Positions 39,632 through 48,158 of a stretch of DNA of 64,000 nucleotides are shown here, in pieces. The notes beneath the pieces were generated by a model. It saw only the letters and a list, made by a program, of their open reading frames with translations. It was not told the origin of the DNA and did not search any database. Every line of letters starts with the position of its first letter. The first letter of the stretch is position 1. The stretch covers positions 434,001 to 498,000 of the forward strand of contig NZ_CP051261.1 of NCBI RefSeq assembly GCF_014236855.1. Direction: 5' to 3'. This DNA comes from Xanthomonas sp. SI (GTDB lineage Bacteria; Pseudomonadota; Gammaproteobacteria; Xanthomonadales; Xanthomonadaceae). Both the position numbers and the translations under genes were made by a program.

Positions 39632-41194
39632 TCAGAACTCGCTCCACAGCCGGAACAGCACGTTGATGTCTTTCTGCTTGTGCCCGCCGGGGCTGGACAG
39701 CGGCGCCGCCACTTCCAGCGCACCGTTGAGATGCGCGAACGCCTTGAAGGCCGCGCCCAGTCCGGTCGACACCAGGGTTTCGCTGACCGACTGCTCGGGC
39801 AGCGGGTCGTGGATGCGCGCATAGCCGGCGTCCACGAACGCATGCACACGCGCGTCCTGCACCATGCGCCCGGCCGCGGAGGCGAACGAGGGACTGCGCA
39901 GTTCGAACTGGCCGGCGGCGCCGTAATCGCCCAGCGCCTGGCTTTCGGCATAGCCGCGCACGCTGTCCATGCCGCCGATGCTGAATTGCTCGTTGCTGAT
40001 CAGCGGCTCGGACGCCAGCTGGGTCTGCAGCCGCGCATACCACTGGTAGTCGCTGCCGAAGCTGCGCGTGCGCGAGGCGTCCGTGCGCAGGTGGAAGAAG
40101 TTGGAGCGCGCCTTGTAGCGCTTGATGTCGAAGCGCGCGCTGTCGTCGCCGACGCCGCGCACGTTCATCGTCGCGGTCAGCTCCAGCGTGTCGGTGCCGC
40201 GCAGCTGGCTCCATGTGGCGTTGTAGGCGGCGCTGAGCGGCAGGTAACGGATCGGCGCGGAGCTGCGGTCGCCGCCGAACAGTGTGTCTTCCTTGAAGTC
40301 CTTGTAGTCGGCGCCGACGCTCAGGCTGTGGAAGAAGCCCGCCTCGGCCGGCAGCGCGCGGATCAGGCGCAGGCCGGACAAGCTGCCGTTGCCGATCACG
40401 TTGAAGCCGCCGATCGCGGCGACCTCGCTGTCGCTGCGCACCGTGTAGCCGAGCAGCGACCACGGCGATGCGCCGAAACGCGCCAGGTACGAAGCGGAAA
40501 ACACCCGCGCATCGGACGGCTGTTGCGGCGCGGTCTGCGCCGAGAAGGTCAGGCTGTGGCCGCGTTGCCACAGATTGTCGTAGCGCACCGACCCGCTCAG
40601 CCGCAGTTCCGAGGTATTGGCGCTGTTGCGGTTGTTGAGCTCCAGGCTGCCGTGCAGCGGCAGCGTGTCCTCCACGTTCAAGTCCACGTCCACCGTGTTC
40701 GGCTGCGCGCCCGGCTTGACGTCGGGGGTGACGCGGCGGTCCGGCCACTGGTTCAGCGCGACGATGTCGCGCTGCACGGCGTTGAAGTCGGGTACGGTGC
40801 CTTCCTGCAGCGACGGCGCGCCGTCGGCGATGGCGTCGGGAGAAAAATAATCCGCGCCATTGACCCGCAAGCGGCCGATGCGCTGCTCGCTGACCTGCAA
40901 GGTGACGAGACCATTGCCCGCATCCTGCTCGGGAATGCTCACCGCCACCGTGGCCAGGCCCTTGCCCGCGTACAGCGTCTGCAACGCGGCGCGCGCCGCT
41001 TCCACATCGGCCTCGCTGCGCTGTGGGCCGAGAAACGGATACACCGCGCGCTCGATCTCCGTTGCGCTCAATTCGCTGTTGCCGACCACCTGGTAGGCCA
41101 TCACGTCGAAACGCGCGGTCGGCGCGTCTGCGGCGAAGGCGCACGGCACGCCGCACACGGCCATGCCGAGCGCTGCGAAGATTCGCAACTCCAT
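39632..41194 (-). CDS. Two-partner secretion transporter (FhaC/ShlB family, TpsB)
   Basis: The product has 520 residues, first gene of the operon. The signal peptide ends AFAA at residue 22. Two POTRA-like periplasmic domains follow (VMAYQVVGNSELSATEIERAVYPFLG, GLVTLQVSEQRIGRLRVNGADYFSPD), then a 16-stranded barrel with the VRGY motif (GMDSVRGYAES) on the loop that occludes the pore in FhaC, and a C-terminal Phe (LFRLWSEF). It exports the exoprotein encoded at 21882-33944 across the outer membrane. The promoter region upstream contains a palindrome and a Pho-box-like repeat. Confidence 0.92.
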   Translation of the reverse strand: MELRIFAALGMAVCGVPCAFAADAPTARFDVMAYQVVGNSELSATEIERAVYPFLGPQRSEADVEAARAALQTLYAGKGLATVAVSIPEQDAGNGLVTLQVSEQRIGRLRVNGADYFSPDAIADGAPSLQEGTVPDFNAVQRDIVALNQWPDRRVTPDVKPGAQPNTVDVDLNVEDTLPLHGSLELNNRNSANTSELRLSGSVRYDNLWQRGHSLTFSAQTAPQQPSDARVFSASYLARFGASPWSLLGYTVRSDSEVAAIGGFNVIGNGSLSGLRLIRALPAEAGFFHSLSVGADYKDFKEDTLFGGDRSSAPIRYLPLSAAYNATWSQLRGTDTLELTATMNVRGVGDDSARFDIKRYKARSNFFHLRTDASRTRSFGSDYQWYARLQTQLASEPLISNEQFSIGGMDSVRGYAESQALGDYGAAGQFELRSPSFASAAGRMVQDARVHAFVDAGYARIHDPLPEQSVSETLVSTGLGAAFKAFAHLNGALEVAAPLSSPGGHKQKDINVLFRLWSEF

Positions 41195-41279
41195 CTGAAA
41201 ATATCCCCTGAACTTCGGCGCGCGGCGCGATGCCGCTATGAAGACCGCTGCAATGCGGCGAGGACCATAGGAGCGCTAA

Positions 41280-41342
41280 ATGACCATCCGCGAACGCTTT
41301 TATGACGGCGCGTGTAAGGTTTTTGCCATAGACGGCAAAAAC
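41280..41342 (-). promoter_or_regulatory. Candidate Pho box and palindrome upstream of the secretion operon
   Basis: On the minus strand CCGTCAT (41308-41302) and TGGTCAT (41286-41280) lie 22 bases apart start to start, which equals two 11-base PhoB repeat units, but the middle unit is poor. Next to it, GTTTTTGCC-ATAGAC-GGCAAAAAC (41319-41342) is a perfect 9-6-9 inverted repeat. Both lie 85-150 bp before the FhaC-like gene start. Function is inferred. Confidence 0.4.
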
Positions 41343-41486
41343 GTGCCGAGCACTGAAATATGAATTCGCAGTGCAGCAACATCATCCGCGGCTAGCGCCA
41401 GGCGGCGTATAGCGAAGCGCGGGATTACCGCGCGATGACGCGCCCAGACGCGCACGCAGCAGCGCAGCGACACCGTCGCGACTTGT

Positions 41487-41600
41487 CTACGAGATCGTCC
41501 GCACCGCGGCCGCGCGACGACAGGGATCGCTCGCGCTAAATGCGAGGTAACGTTCACCAGCGCAGCCCGGCTGCTTCTCGCCGGTGGCCGGGAGTCGCGG
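41487..41600 (-). pseudogene. Remnant of a duplicated DUF58 gene 3' end
   Basis: About 50 bp at 41538-41592 align with the 3' end of the DUF58 gene at 41838-41892, exactly 300 bp away. Translated, TGEKQPGCAGERYLA here corresponds to TGEELPGALVERYLA there. The frame has no valid start and diverges outside this block. The rest of the 622 bp gap to the FhaC-like gene shows no gene. Confidence 0.6.
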
Positions 41601-41816
41601 CGCAGCGCTTGGCCGCCAGCTTATCGGCCGTGGCCTGCTACAACTTGATAAAGGAGAAGGCGCCGTCCGGCGTTTCGGCATCCGAACTGGACAGGTTGCT
41701 GCAACGCTGCGAATGAACGCCGTCCTGGCATCTGGGAGTCACTTGCGTGCGCGGACGCTGCAGCGATGCGCGCGCCGTTTCGCCGGCAACGCTGTTCCGC
41801 GAGCTGCGCGCTGCCG

Positions 41817-43115
41817 CTACAACAACCCGTCGCGTTTGACCGCGAGATAGCGTTCCACCAGCGCGCCCGGCAGTTCCTCGCCGGTGACGTCGAGCACCAT
41901 CACGCCGTGGCTGCGCAGTGCGTCGTGTGCGTCGCCGCGTTGCTGCAGATAGCGCGCCACCGCGCCGGCCTGCACCGCCTGCTGCAGGTCGTGCACGTCC
42001 TGGCTCAGCGCCTGGTCCAGCGCGTGCTCGCGCAGGCTGGCCACGCACACCAGGTGCCGGCGTTGCAGCAGCCGCACCGCGGCGAGCAGGTCTTCGATGT
42101 CTTCGTCGCGCACGTTGCTGATCAGCATCACCAGCGAACGGCGGCGCTGGCGCAGCGACAGTTCGGTCGCCGCCGCCAGGTAATCGGTGGCCACCGCCTG
42201 CGGCTGCAGGTCGTAGCTGGCGCGCAGCAGCGCATCGACCGTGCCCATGCCGCGCTGCGGCGCGACCCAGCGCGCGTCGCCGCCGCTGGCCATCAGGCCG
42301 ACCGCATCGCCCTGGCGCAGCGCCAGGTACGACACCACCAGCGCGGCATTGAGCACGTTGTCGAAATGCGACAGGCCGCTCTCGCTGGCCATCATCCGCC
42401 GCCCGGTGTCGATCAGCATCAGCAGCTGCTGGTTCTTCTCGTCCTGGTACTCGCGCGAGATCAGCTTGCGCGCGCGCGAGGTGGCCTTCCAGTCGATCTG
42501 GCGCAGGCTGTCGCCGACGCGGTATTCGCGCATCTGGTGGAAGTCGGTGCCTTCGCCGCGGCGCCGCTTCAGGTGCGCGCCGACCAGCCGCGAGGCCTGT
42601 TCGGCACTGAACAGGGCGAAGCGGGTCAGCGGCGCGAAGTTCGGATACACGCGCACGGTCTGCGCCGCGCCGGCCACGCGCCGCTGCCGCCACAGGCGCC
42701 AGGCCGAATGCAGGCGCAGATGGGTGCCGGGAAACTCGAAACGGCCGCGCGCGGTCGGGCGCAGCCGGTAGGTGAGGTGGGTTTCGCTGGCCGCGCGCAG
42801 GGTCACGCGCCGCGGCAGGCCCTGCATCCACCAGCCGCTAGGCACCAGATCGAACACGTCCAACGTCTGCCGCTGCGCGCTGTCGATGCGCAGCCCGGCC
42901 TCGCGCTCCACGCCCAGCGGCAAGGCCTCGGGCAGTTCGCGGCGCAACTGCGGGGTGGGGCTGCGCCACAGCCGCCACGCATCGACCGCGGCGACCACGC
43001 CGATCGCCGCACCCAGCGCTTGCCACGGCCACAGCGACAGGAACTCCAGCGCCGTGGCCAGGCCGCACAGCGCCCATAGGCCGAGCAGGGCGAGCAGTGG
43101 CGGAGCAGGTCTCAT
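41817..43115 (-). CDS. DUF58 / von Willebrand factor A-like protein
   Basis: The product has 432 residues. Two membrane helices near residues 6-45 anchor it, and the remainder is a cytoplasmic DUF58 domain with the family box GEGTDFHQMREYRVGDSLRQIDWKATSR (about 185-213) and a VWA-like fold following it (QLLMLIDTGRRMM is the metal-site region). It is the partner of the MoxR ATPase encoded upstream, and such pairs are thought to assemble or remodel protein complexes in the envelope. It is separated from moxR by a 163 bp gap that holds an inverted-repeat element. Confidence 0.88.
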   Translation of the reverse strand: MRPAPPLLALLGLWALCGLATALEFLSLWPWQALGAAIGVVAAVDAWRLWRSPTPQLRRELPEALPLGVEREAGLRIDSAQRQTLDVFDLVPSGWWMQGLPRRVTLRAASETHLTYRLRPTARGRFEFPGTHLRLHSAWRLWRQRRVAGAAQTVRVYPNFAPLTRFALFSAEQASRLVGAHLKRRRGEGTDFHQMREYRVGDSLRQIDWKATSRARKLISREYQDEKNQQLLMLIDTGRRMMASESGLSHFDNVLNAALVVSYLALRQGDAVGLMASGGDARWVAPQRGMGTVDALLRASYDLQPQAVATDYLAAATELSLRQRRRSLVMLISNVRDEDIEDLLAAVRLLQRRHLVCVASLREHALDQALSQDVHDLQQAVQAGAVARYLQQRGDAHDALRSHGVMVLDVTGEELPGALVERYLAVKRDGLL

Positions 43116-43127
43116 GGATGAGTGGCC

Positions 43128-43261
43128 GGGATTGGGGATTCGGGAATGGGGAATCGCAACAGCGCGGCGCGTGCACCCAAGGCCGCACTGGCAGCAGTTC
43201 GGACTCGATCAGGGAATGCCGGCATCGCCGCCGGTGCGGGCTCTGCCGAATCCCCAATCCC
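43128..43261. repeat. 134 bp element bounded by 16 bp inverted repeats
   Basis: GGGATTGGGGATTCGG at 43128-43143 is the exact reverse complement of CCGAATCCCCAATCCC at 43246-43261. Partial extra units (GGGAATGGGGAATCG and CCCCAATCCCGACTCC) flank it. It lies inside an operon, between moxR and the DUF58 gene, like the short GGGATTCGGGA-type repeats scattered in Xanthomonas intergenic DNA. Confidence 0.75.
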
Positions 43262-43278
43262 CAATCCCGACTCCCGGC

Positions 43279-44271
43279 TCATTTCCGCGGCGCCTCCACC
43301 TTCGCCAGCAGCGCGCCCAGCGCGTCGTCGGCGCTCTGGCCTTCGATCTGCAGTTCCGGGGCCAGCGCGATGCGGTGGCGCAGCGCCGGCTTGGCGATGT
43401 CGCGGATGTCGTCGGGGGTGACGAAGTCGCGGCCGGACAGCACAGCCTGCGCGCGCGCGGCGCGGATCAGCGCGATGCTGCCGCGCGGGCCGGCGCCGAG
43501 CGCGATGCCCGGCCAGCTGCGGGTGGCGGCGACGATGCGCACCGCGTAGTCGATCACCTGCGGGTCCACCACGATCGCGGCGGTGCCCAACTGCATCGCC
43601 ACCACGTCGTCGGCGCTGAGCACGCGCGGCACCTGCGACAGGTCGAAGTCGCCGGCGCTGCGCCCGGTGGTGACCGCTTCCACCATGCGCTTTTCGTCTT
43701 CGAGCTGCGGATAGTCGATCAGGATCTTCAGCAGGAAGCGGTCCAGCTGCGCTTCGGGCAGCGGATAGGTGCCTTCCTGCTCGACCGGGTTCTGCGTGGC
43801 CAGGGCCAGGAACGGCGGCGCCAGCGGAAACGCTTTGCCCTCGATGGTGACCTGGCCTTCCTGCATCACTTCCAGCAGCGCCGACTGGGTCTTGGCCGGG
43901 GCGCGGTTGATCTCGTCGGCCAGCAGCAGGTGGGTGAACACCGGGCCGCGGCGGATCTTGAAGCTCTCGGTCTTGGGGTCGTACACGGCGTGGCCGCTGA
44001 CGTCGCTGGGCATCAGGTCGGGGGTGAACTGCACGCGCGCGTAGTTCAGTTCCAGCGCCTGCGCCAGCGCGCGCACCAGCAGGGTCTTGCCCAGCCCGGG
44101 CACGCCTTCGATCAGCACGTGGCCGCCGGCCAGCAGCGCGATCAGGATCTGCTCGAGCACCTCCGGCTGGCCGATGAAGGCCTGGCCGACCGCCTCGCGG
44201 ATGGCCTCGACGCGTTCGATCAGGGCGGGGCCGGTGAGGGGGGCGACGGATTCGGCGGGGGCGGTGGTCAT
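43279..44271 (-). CDS. MoxR-family AAA+ ATPase
   Basis: The product has 330 residues. Walker A GVPGLGKT is at residues 56-63 and Walker B LLLADE at about 115-120, followed by NRAPAKTQSALLEVMQEGQVT, sensor ATQNPVEQEGTYPLPEAQLDRF and a C-terminal helical lid. This is the AAA_3/MoxR chaperone-like ATPase that works with VWA/DUF58 proteins. ATG 44271 overlaps the stop of the DUF4350 gene (ATGA). Confidence 0.93.
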   Translation of the reverse strand: MTTAPAESVAPLTGPALIERVEAIREAVGQAFIGQPEVLEQILIALLAGGHVLIEGVPGLGKTLLVRALAQALELNYARVQFTPDLMPSDVSGHAVYDPKTESFKIRRGPVFTHLLLADEINRAPAKTQSALLEVMQEGQVTIEGKAFPLAPPFLALATQNPVEQEGTYPLPEAQLDRFLLKILIDYPQLEDEKRMVEAVTTGRSAGDFDLSQVPRVLSADDVVAMQLGTAAIVVDPQVIDYAVRIVAATRSWPGIALGAGPRGSIALIRAARAQAVLSGRDFVTPDDIRDIAKPALRHRIALAPELQIEGQSADDALGALLAKVEAPRK

Positions 44272-45455
44272 AACTGGTTTCTCATCTGGACGAGGAGGCG
44301 AATGCGATCGCGGAAGGCGGCGTGTTGTTTGGGCGCTGGCGCCTGCAGCGCCTGTTCGACCTGCGCCGGCGACAGGTTCAGGCGTTCGGCGATGGCCGCG
44401 GCCTGCGCGGGACCCTGCAGCGCGGCGGCGAGCGGCGCGCGGCGCCGCAGCCGGGTCAGGAACGCCTGGCGCATCGCCGCGTACAGCAGCGCGGACTTGC
44501 CGTAGCGAAACAGGTGCTCGCCGCTGGCGCGCACGTGTTCCAGCAGCGAGCGGCGGTCGCCGGCCGGCGAGGCGCGCAGCGGACCGAAGCGCTGCGTGCG
44601 CGACCACAGCCAGGCCAGCAGCATCAGCAGCGCCGGCAGCCAGGCCGGCCAGCCGCGGGTGAACAGCGTGCGCCACAGCGACGGCAGTTCGGCGGAGTAG
44701 ATCAGGTAGATGGTGCCGTCGCCGTAGTTGGGCGCCAGGATCTGCCGCGCCAGCAGGCGGTGCGGCACGTCGCGCAGGCCGCCGCTCGGCGGGGCGGGCG
44801 GCGCATCCAGCGCGTCGTCGCGCAAGCGGTTGCCGCCGTTGCTGCCGTTCTGCAGGAAATCCATTTCCGCCAGCAGGTCCACGGTGCCATCGCCGTACGG
44901 CAGGCGCGCGTAGGCGTAGTCCGCGTCGCTGCCCCAAAAGTTGCTCGCCGCATCCTCGTCGATCTGGAAACGCCGGCCATTGCAGAACTCGCTGTGCTCG
45001 GGCTGTCCGGGAATGGCCAGTTTCAGGCAGTGGTCCGGCTTGCCGTCCTCAAGCTCGACATCGAGCGCATCGAAGATCGGCAGCTTGGCCGTGTCGTCGT
45101 CCTCGTTGGCCGCCGGTGTGCGCAGGATCAGGTGGCCGCCGCGCTCGACCCAGGCCAGCAGTGCATCGCTGTCGGGCTTGCTCAGCGCGCGCGGGTCGCC
45201 GAACAGCAGCACGCTGTCGTGCGGCTGCAGCCGCATCGCCGCCAGGTCCAGGCGTTGCCGCGATTCGGCGTGCACGCCGTCGGCGCGCAGGGTCTGGCGC
45301 AACGCATACAGCGGGTTGTACGCGGCCTCGCCGCGCGGCGGCAGCGCCAGTTCGCGTTCGGCGCGTTCGTAGCGGCCCAGGAACCAGGCCGCCAGCACGC
45401 TGGTCACCAGCAGCCCGAGCACGAAGATCAGCGCATTGCGGGTGCCGCTGTTCAT
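44268..45455 (-). CDS. DUF4350 membrane protein
   Basis: The product has 395 residues. One N-terminal helix (residues 9-25) and one near 275-295 flank a periplasmic domain with the DUF4350 pattern (YNPLYALRQTLRADGVHAE, DSVLLFGDPRALSKPDSDALLAWVERGGHLILRTP). The cytoplasmic C-terminal third is basic and helical. Stop and start overlap by four bases with both neighbours. It belongs to the MoxR-DUF58-DUF4129 complex; the exact role is unknown. Confidence 0.85.
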   Translation of the reverse strand: MNSGTRNALIFVLGLLVTSVLAAWFLGRYERAERELALPPRGEAAYNPLYALRQTLRADGVHAESRQRLDLAAMRLQPHDSVLLFGDPRALSKPDSDALLAWVERGGHLILRTPAANEDDDTAKLPIFDALDVELEDGKPDHCLKLAIPGQPEHSEFCNGRRFQIDEDAASNFWGSDADYAYARLPYGDGTVDLLAEMDFLQNGSNGGNRLRDDALDAPPAPPSGGLRDVPHRLLARQILAPNYGDGTIYLIYSAELPSLWRTLFTRGWPAWLPALLMLLAWLWSRTQRFGPLRASPAGDRRSLLEHVRASGEHLFRYGKSALLYAAMRQAFLTRLRRRAPLAAALQGPAQAAAIAERLNLSPAQVEQALQAPAPKQHAAFRDRIRLLVQMRNQL

Positions 45456-47143
45456 GCGCGCCACCGGTATTGCTGCTGCAGTTCGTCGAGCAAACCGGCA
45501 AAGGTGTCGTCGTCGGGCAGGCGCGCGGCGTAGGCGGCGTATTGCCAGGTGCGCACCATGCGCGCGAACAGGCTGCGGTCGGCGTCGTCCGGCAGGCGCC
45601 TGGAAGCGCGCAGGCATTGCGCTTCGGTGGCGCCCGGCGGCAGCACCAGGTTTGCCCGTTCGCACACGGTCGCCACGCTGGCGCGATATAGCAGCGCCAG
45701 CGCGTCGCGCTGCCTGCCCTCGCGCCATAGCCGGCGCGCGATGGTGGCGACGTCGTCCGGCAGCGGCTCGGCGCTCAGCACCGGCGCATGCACCACCGGC
45801 GTTTCGACCGGGGCACGCTTGCGCACGCTGCCGCGCATCCACGGTAGCCAGTGCTTGGCGGTCAGCAGCAGGACCAGCACCAGCATGCCGGCCAGCAACC
45901 ACATGCCCCATTCGCCGACGAACGCGAACGCGGCCGCCACGCTCGCCAGCAAGCCCTTGCCGAAGCGCGGATCGAGCTTGTCCGGATCGGGCTTCTTCTC
46001 GTCGTCGTCGTTGCGGTCGCGCTTCTTCCAGTAGCCGATGCTGCGCTTGCCCGACAGCAGCGGATCTTCATAGGCCCGGTCGGCGGCGCGGTCGAAGCGC
46101 GCGTCGGCGGCGGGGACGGTATTGAAGATGTCGTCGAGCGCGGCCGGCTCGGCAGCGTCTTCGTCTTCGTCATCTCCATCGTCCTGAGCCTTGTGCGGAT
46201 CGCCCATCGCGGTGCCGTCGTCCGCGGCGTTGGCGGCGTCGTGCGGCGCTTCCGTCGCCGGAGCGGGGGACAGCGCATGCGGGTCGGTCGCGACCGGGAC
46301 TTCGCTGCCCGGCGCAGCGCTTTGCGCGCGCAGCGCAGCGCCCGGGACGCCGAGCAGGACCAGCGCCAGCAGCAGCGGCGCGGCCCCACCCAGCCGATCG
46401 CGCAGCCGGCGCAGCGCCATTTCCACGTCCCAGGCTTCGATCTCGGTGCGGCGGTTGAGGTACAGGCCGAAGCCGGCGCCGACGAAGAACGGTTCGATCA
46501 GCGTCGTCGCCAACCAGCCGAAGGCGTTCAGGCCGACGTCGGCCCACACCGGGTTCTCATCGCCGATCAGCGCCCACGCCGCGCGCGCGGTTTCCGGCAG
46601 CAGGTCCACCGGTACGAACATCGCGATCGCGGCGATGCAGGCCAGCAGCAGCATCGCCTCGAAATGCCAGCACACGCTGGCCAGCAGCAGCGCATGCCCG
46701 TACACCGCGCCACCCAGGGTGCGGCGGCGCTGCCGCTGCTGTTCGGCGCTGGCCCCTTCCAGCAACTCCAGCGGCAGGAACACCGTGCGCGCCGGGCTCA
46801 GCCGGCGCCAGGTCAGGTAGCCGAACATCGGGCGCCAGCCCCAGCGCAGCTGCGCGCGCAGCGTGTCGCGCACGCTGGGCACGTCGCCGAACACGCCGCG
46901 CGAGATCACGAACAGCGGGATCCGGTCCAGCACCGGTTTCAGCCACCACAGCGCCAGGCTGGCCAGCCAGAGTTGGTCGATCGCCCAGGCGCCGAGATTG
47001 AGCAACGCGAACAGCGGCAGGGTGACCAGCAGCCACGGTTTCCAGATCGCGCCGGCATGGCGGCGCACCAGCGCGCTGCCCAGCTCCATCGCCTCCCAGG
47101 CCGAGCGCGCGCGCAGCACCACGTCCAGGCGTTCAATCCGCAT
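45452..47143 (-). CDS. DUF4129 multi-pass membrane protein
   Basis: The product has 563 residues. It has about six hydrophobic segments in the first 270 residues, a long acidic periplasmic stretch (DDGDDEDEDAAEPAALDD), one more helix near 425-445 and a C-terminal DUF4129 domain (RRLWREGRQRDALALLYRASVATVCER, ARMVRTWQYAAYAARLP). It overlaps the SpoIIM-like gene by 11 bases and the DUF4350 gene by four. DUF4129 is often fused to or encoded beside MoxR systems. Confidence 0.85.
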   Translation of the reverse strand: MRIERLDVVLRARSAWEAMELGSALVRRHAGAIWKPWLLVTLPLFALLNLGAWAIDQLWLASLALWWLKPVLDRIPLFVISRGVFGDVPSVRDTLRAQLRWGWRPMFGYLTWRRLSPARTVFLPLELLEGASAEQQRQRRRTLGGAVYGHALLLASVCWHFEAMLLLACIAAIAMFVPVDLLPETARAAWALIGDENPVWADVGLNAFGWLATTLIEPFFVGAGFGLYLNRRTEIEAWDVEMALRRLRDRLGGAAPLLLALVLLGVPGAALRAQSAAPGSEVPVATDPHALSPAPATEAPHDAANAADDGTAMGDPHKAQDDGDDEDEDAAEPAALDDIFNTVPAADARFDRAADRAYEDPLLSGKRSIGYWKKRDRNDDDEKKPDPDKLDPRFGKGLLASVAAAFAFVGEWGMWLLAGMLVLVLLLTAKHWLPWMRGSVRKRAPVETPVVHAPVLSAEPLPDDVATIARRLWREGRQRDALALLYRASVATVCERANLVLPPGATEAQCLRASRRLPDDADRSLFARMVRTWQYAAYAARLPDDDTFAGLLDELQQQYRWRA

Positions 47144-48158
47144 CGCCGGCCTCCGCCATGCCGCGTCCGCCGCGCCACAGCCACACCAGCACCAGCGTCC
47201 ACAGCAGGCCGGACACGCCGTACTTCACCGCCGCCGGCAGCGAGCCGATCGAGGACCAGAACGCCTCGATGAAGGCGGCGACCAGCAGCATGAATGCCAC
47301 GCCCAGGCACAGCTTGGCGCCGATCGTGCCGCCTTCGACCAGTGCGTCGATGCGCCGGCGCCGCCCCGGCGCCAGCAGCTTCAGCCCCAGTTGCAGGCCG
47401 GCGCCGCCGGCGATCACGATCGCGGTCAGTTCGAACGGCGCATGCCCGGCGACGAAGCGCCAGAACGTCACGCCGTAACCGATCTGGTGCAGGTGCCCGG
47501 CCACCGCACCGATGGTGACGCCGTTGAACAGCAGCACCAGCACCGTGCCGAGTCCGGCCAGCAGGCCGCTGGCGAAGGTGCGCAGGCCGATGCTGATGTT
47601 GTTCATGATGTAGTGGCCGAACATCTGCCAGTCGTCGCCGCTGTCGCGGCCGAGCTTGTGCGCGGCGCTGGCCGGGTCGTACATCCGTTCCATCTGCGCG
47701 ACCTGCATCGGATCCATCAGCCCGTGGATCAGTTCCGGCCGGTACTGCAGCAGCACGAAGATGGTGACCAGCGGCACCACGAACAGCGCGGTGGCCGCGG
47801 CCATGCAGCCGGCCTGGCTGCGCACCAGCTGCGGGAAATCGGCGAACAGGAACTCGGCCGCGCGCCGCCAGCGCGGCCGCGGCGGCCGGTACAGCTCGGT
47901 GTGGCCCTGCTGCATCAACTGCTGCAGGCGCGCGGTGACCAGCGGGCTGTAGCCGCGATTGCGCGCCAGCGCCAGCTGCTGGCAGAGCCGCCGGTAGCGG
48001 GCCGGCATGTCTTCGTCGGCCAGGCGCCATGCGTCCGCGGCGCTGTCGGGCGCGCTCGCGTCCGCGCTGGCGGGGCGCTTGCGTCCGCGCGTGTGCAGCC
48101 AGGTCTCGAAGGCCTCCCACTCGCGCTGATGGCGGGCGATGAACTGCTCCTGCCTCAT
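47133..48158 (-). CDS. SpoIIM / stage II sporulation protein M-like membrane protein
   Basis: The product has 341 residues. A cytoplasmic N-terminal part (residues 1-105) is followed by about five membrane helices with the family pattern FGHYIMNNISIGLRTFASGLLAGLGTVLVLLFNGVTIGAVAGHL and GHAPFELTAIVIAGGAGLQLG. In non-sporulating bacteria these proteins occur in MoxR/DUF58/RDD clusters, as here. ATG 48158 overlaps the RDD stop. Confidence 0.88.
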   Translation of the reverse strand: MRQEQFIARHQREWEAFETWLHTRGRKRPASADASAPDSAADAWRLADEDMPARYRRLCQQLALARNRGYSPLVTARLQQLMQQGHTELYRPPRPRWRRAAEFLFADFPQLVRSQAGCMAAATALFVVPLVTIFVLLQYRPELIHGLMDPMQVAQMERMYDPASAAHKLGRDSGDDWQMFGHYIMNNISIGLRTFASGLLAGLGTVLVLLFNGVTIGAVAGHLHQIGYGVTFWRFVAGHAPFELTAIVIAGGAGLQLGLKLLAPGRRRRIDALVEGGTIGAKLCLGVAFMLLVAAFIEAFWSSIGSLPAAVKYGVSGLLWTLVLVWLWRGGRGMAEAGDAD

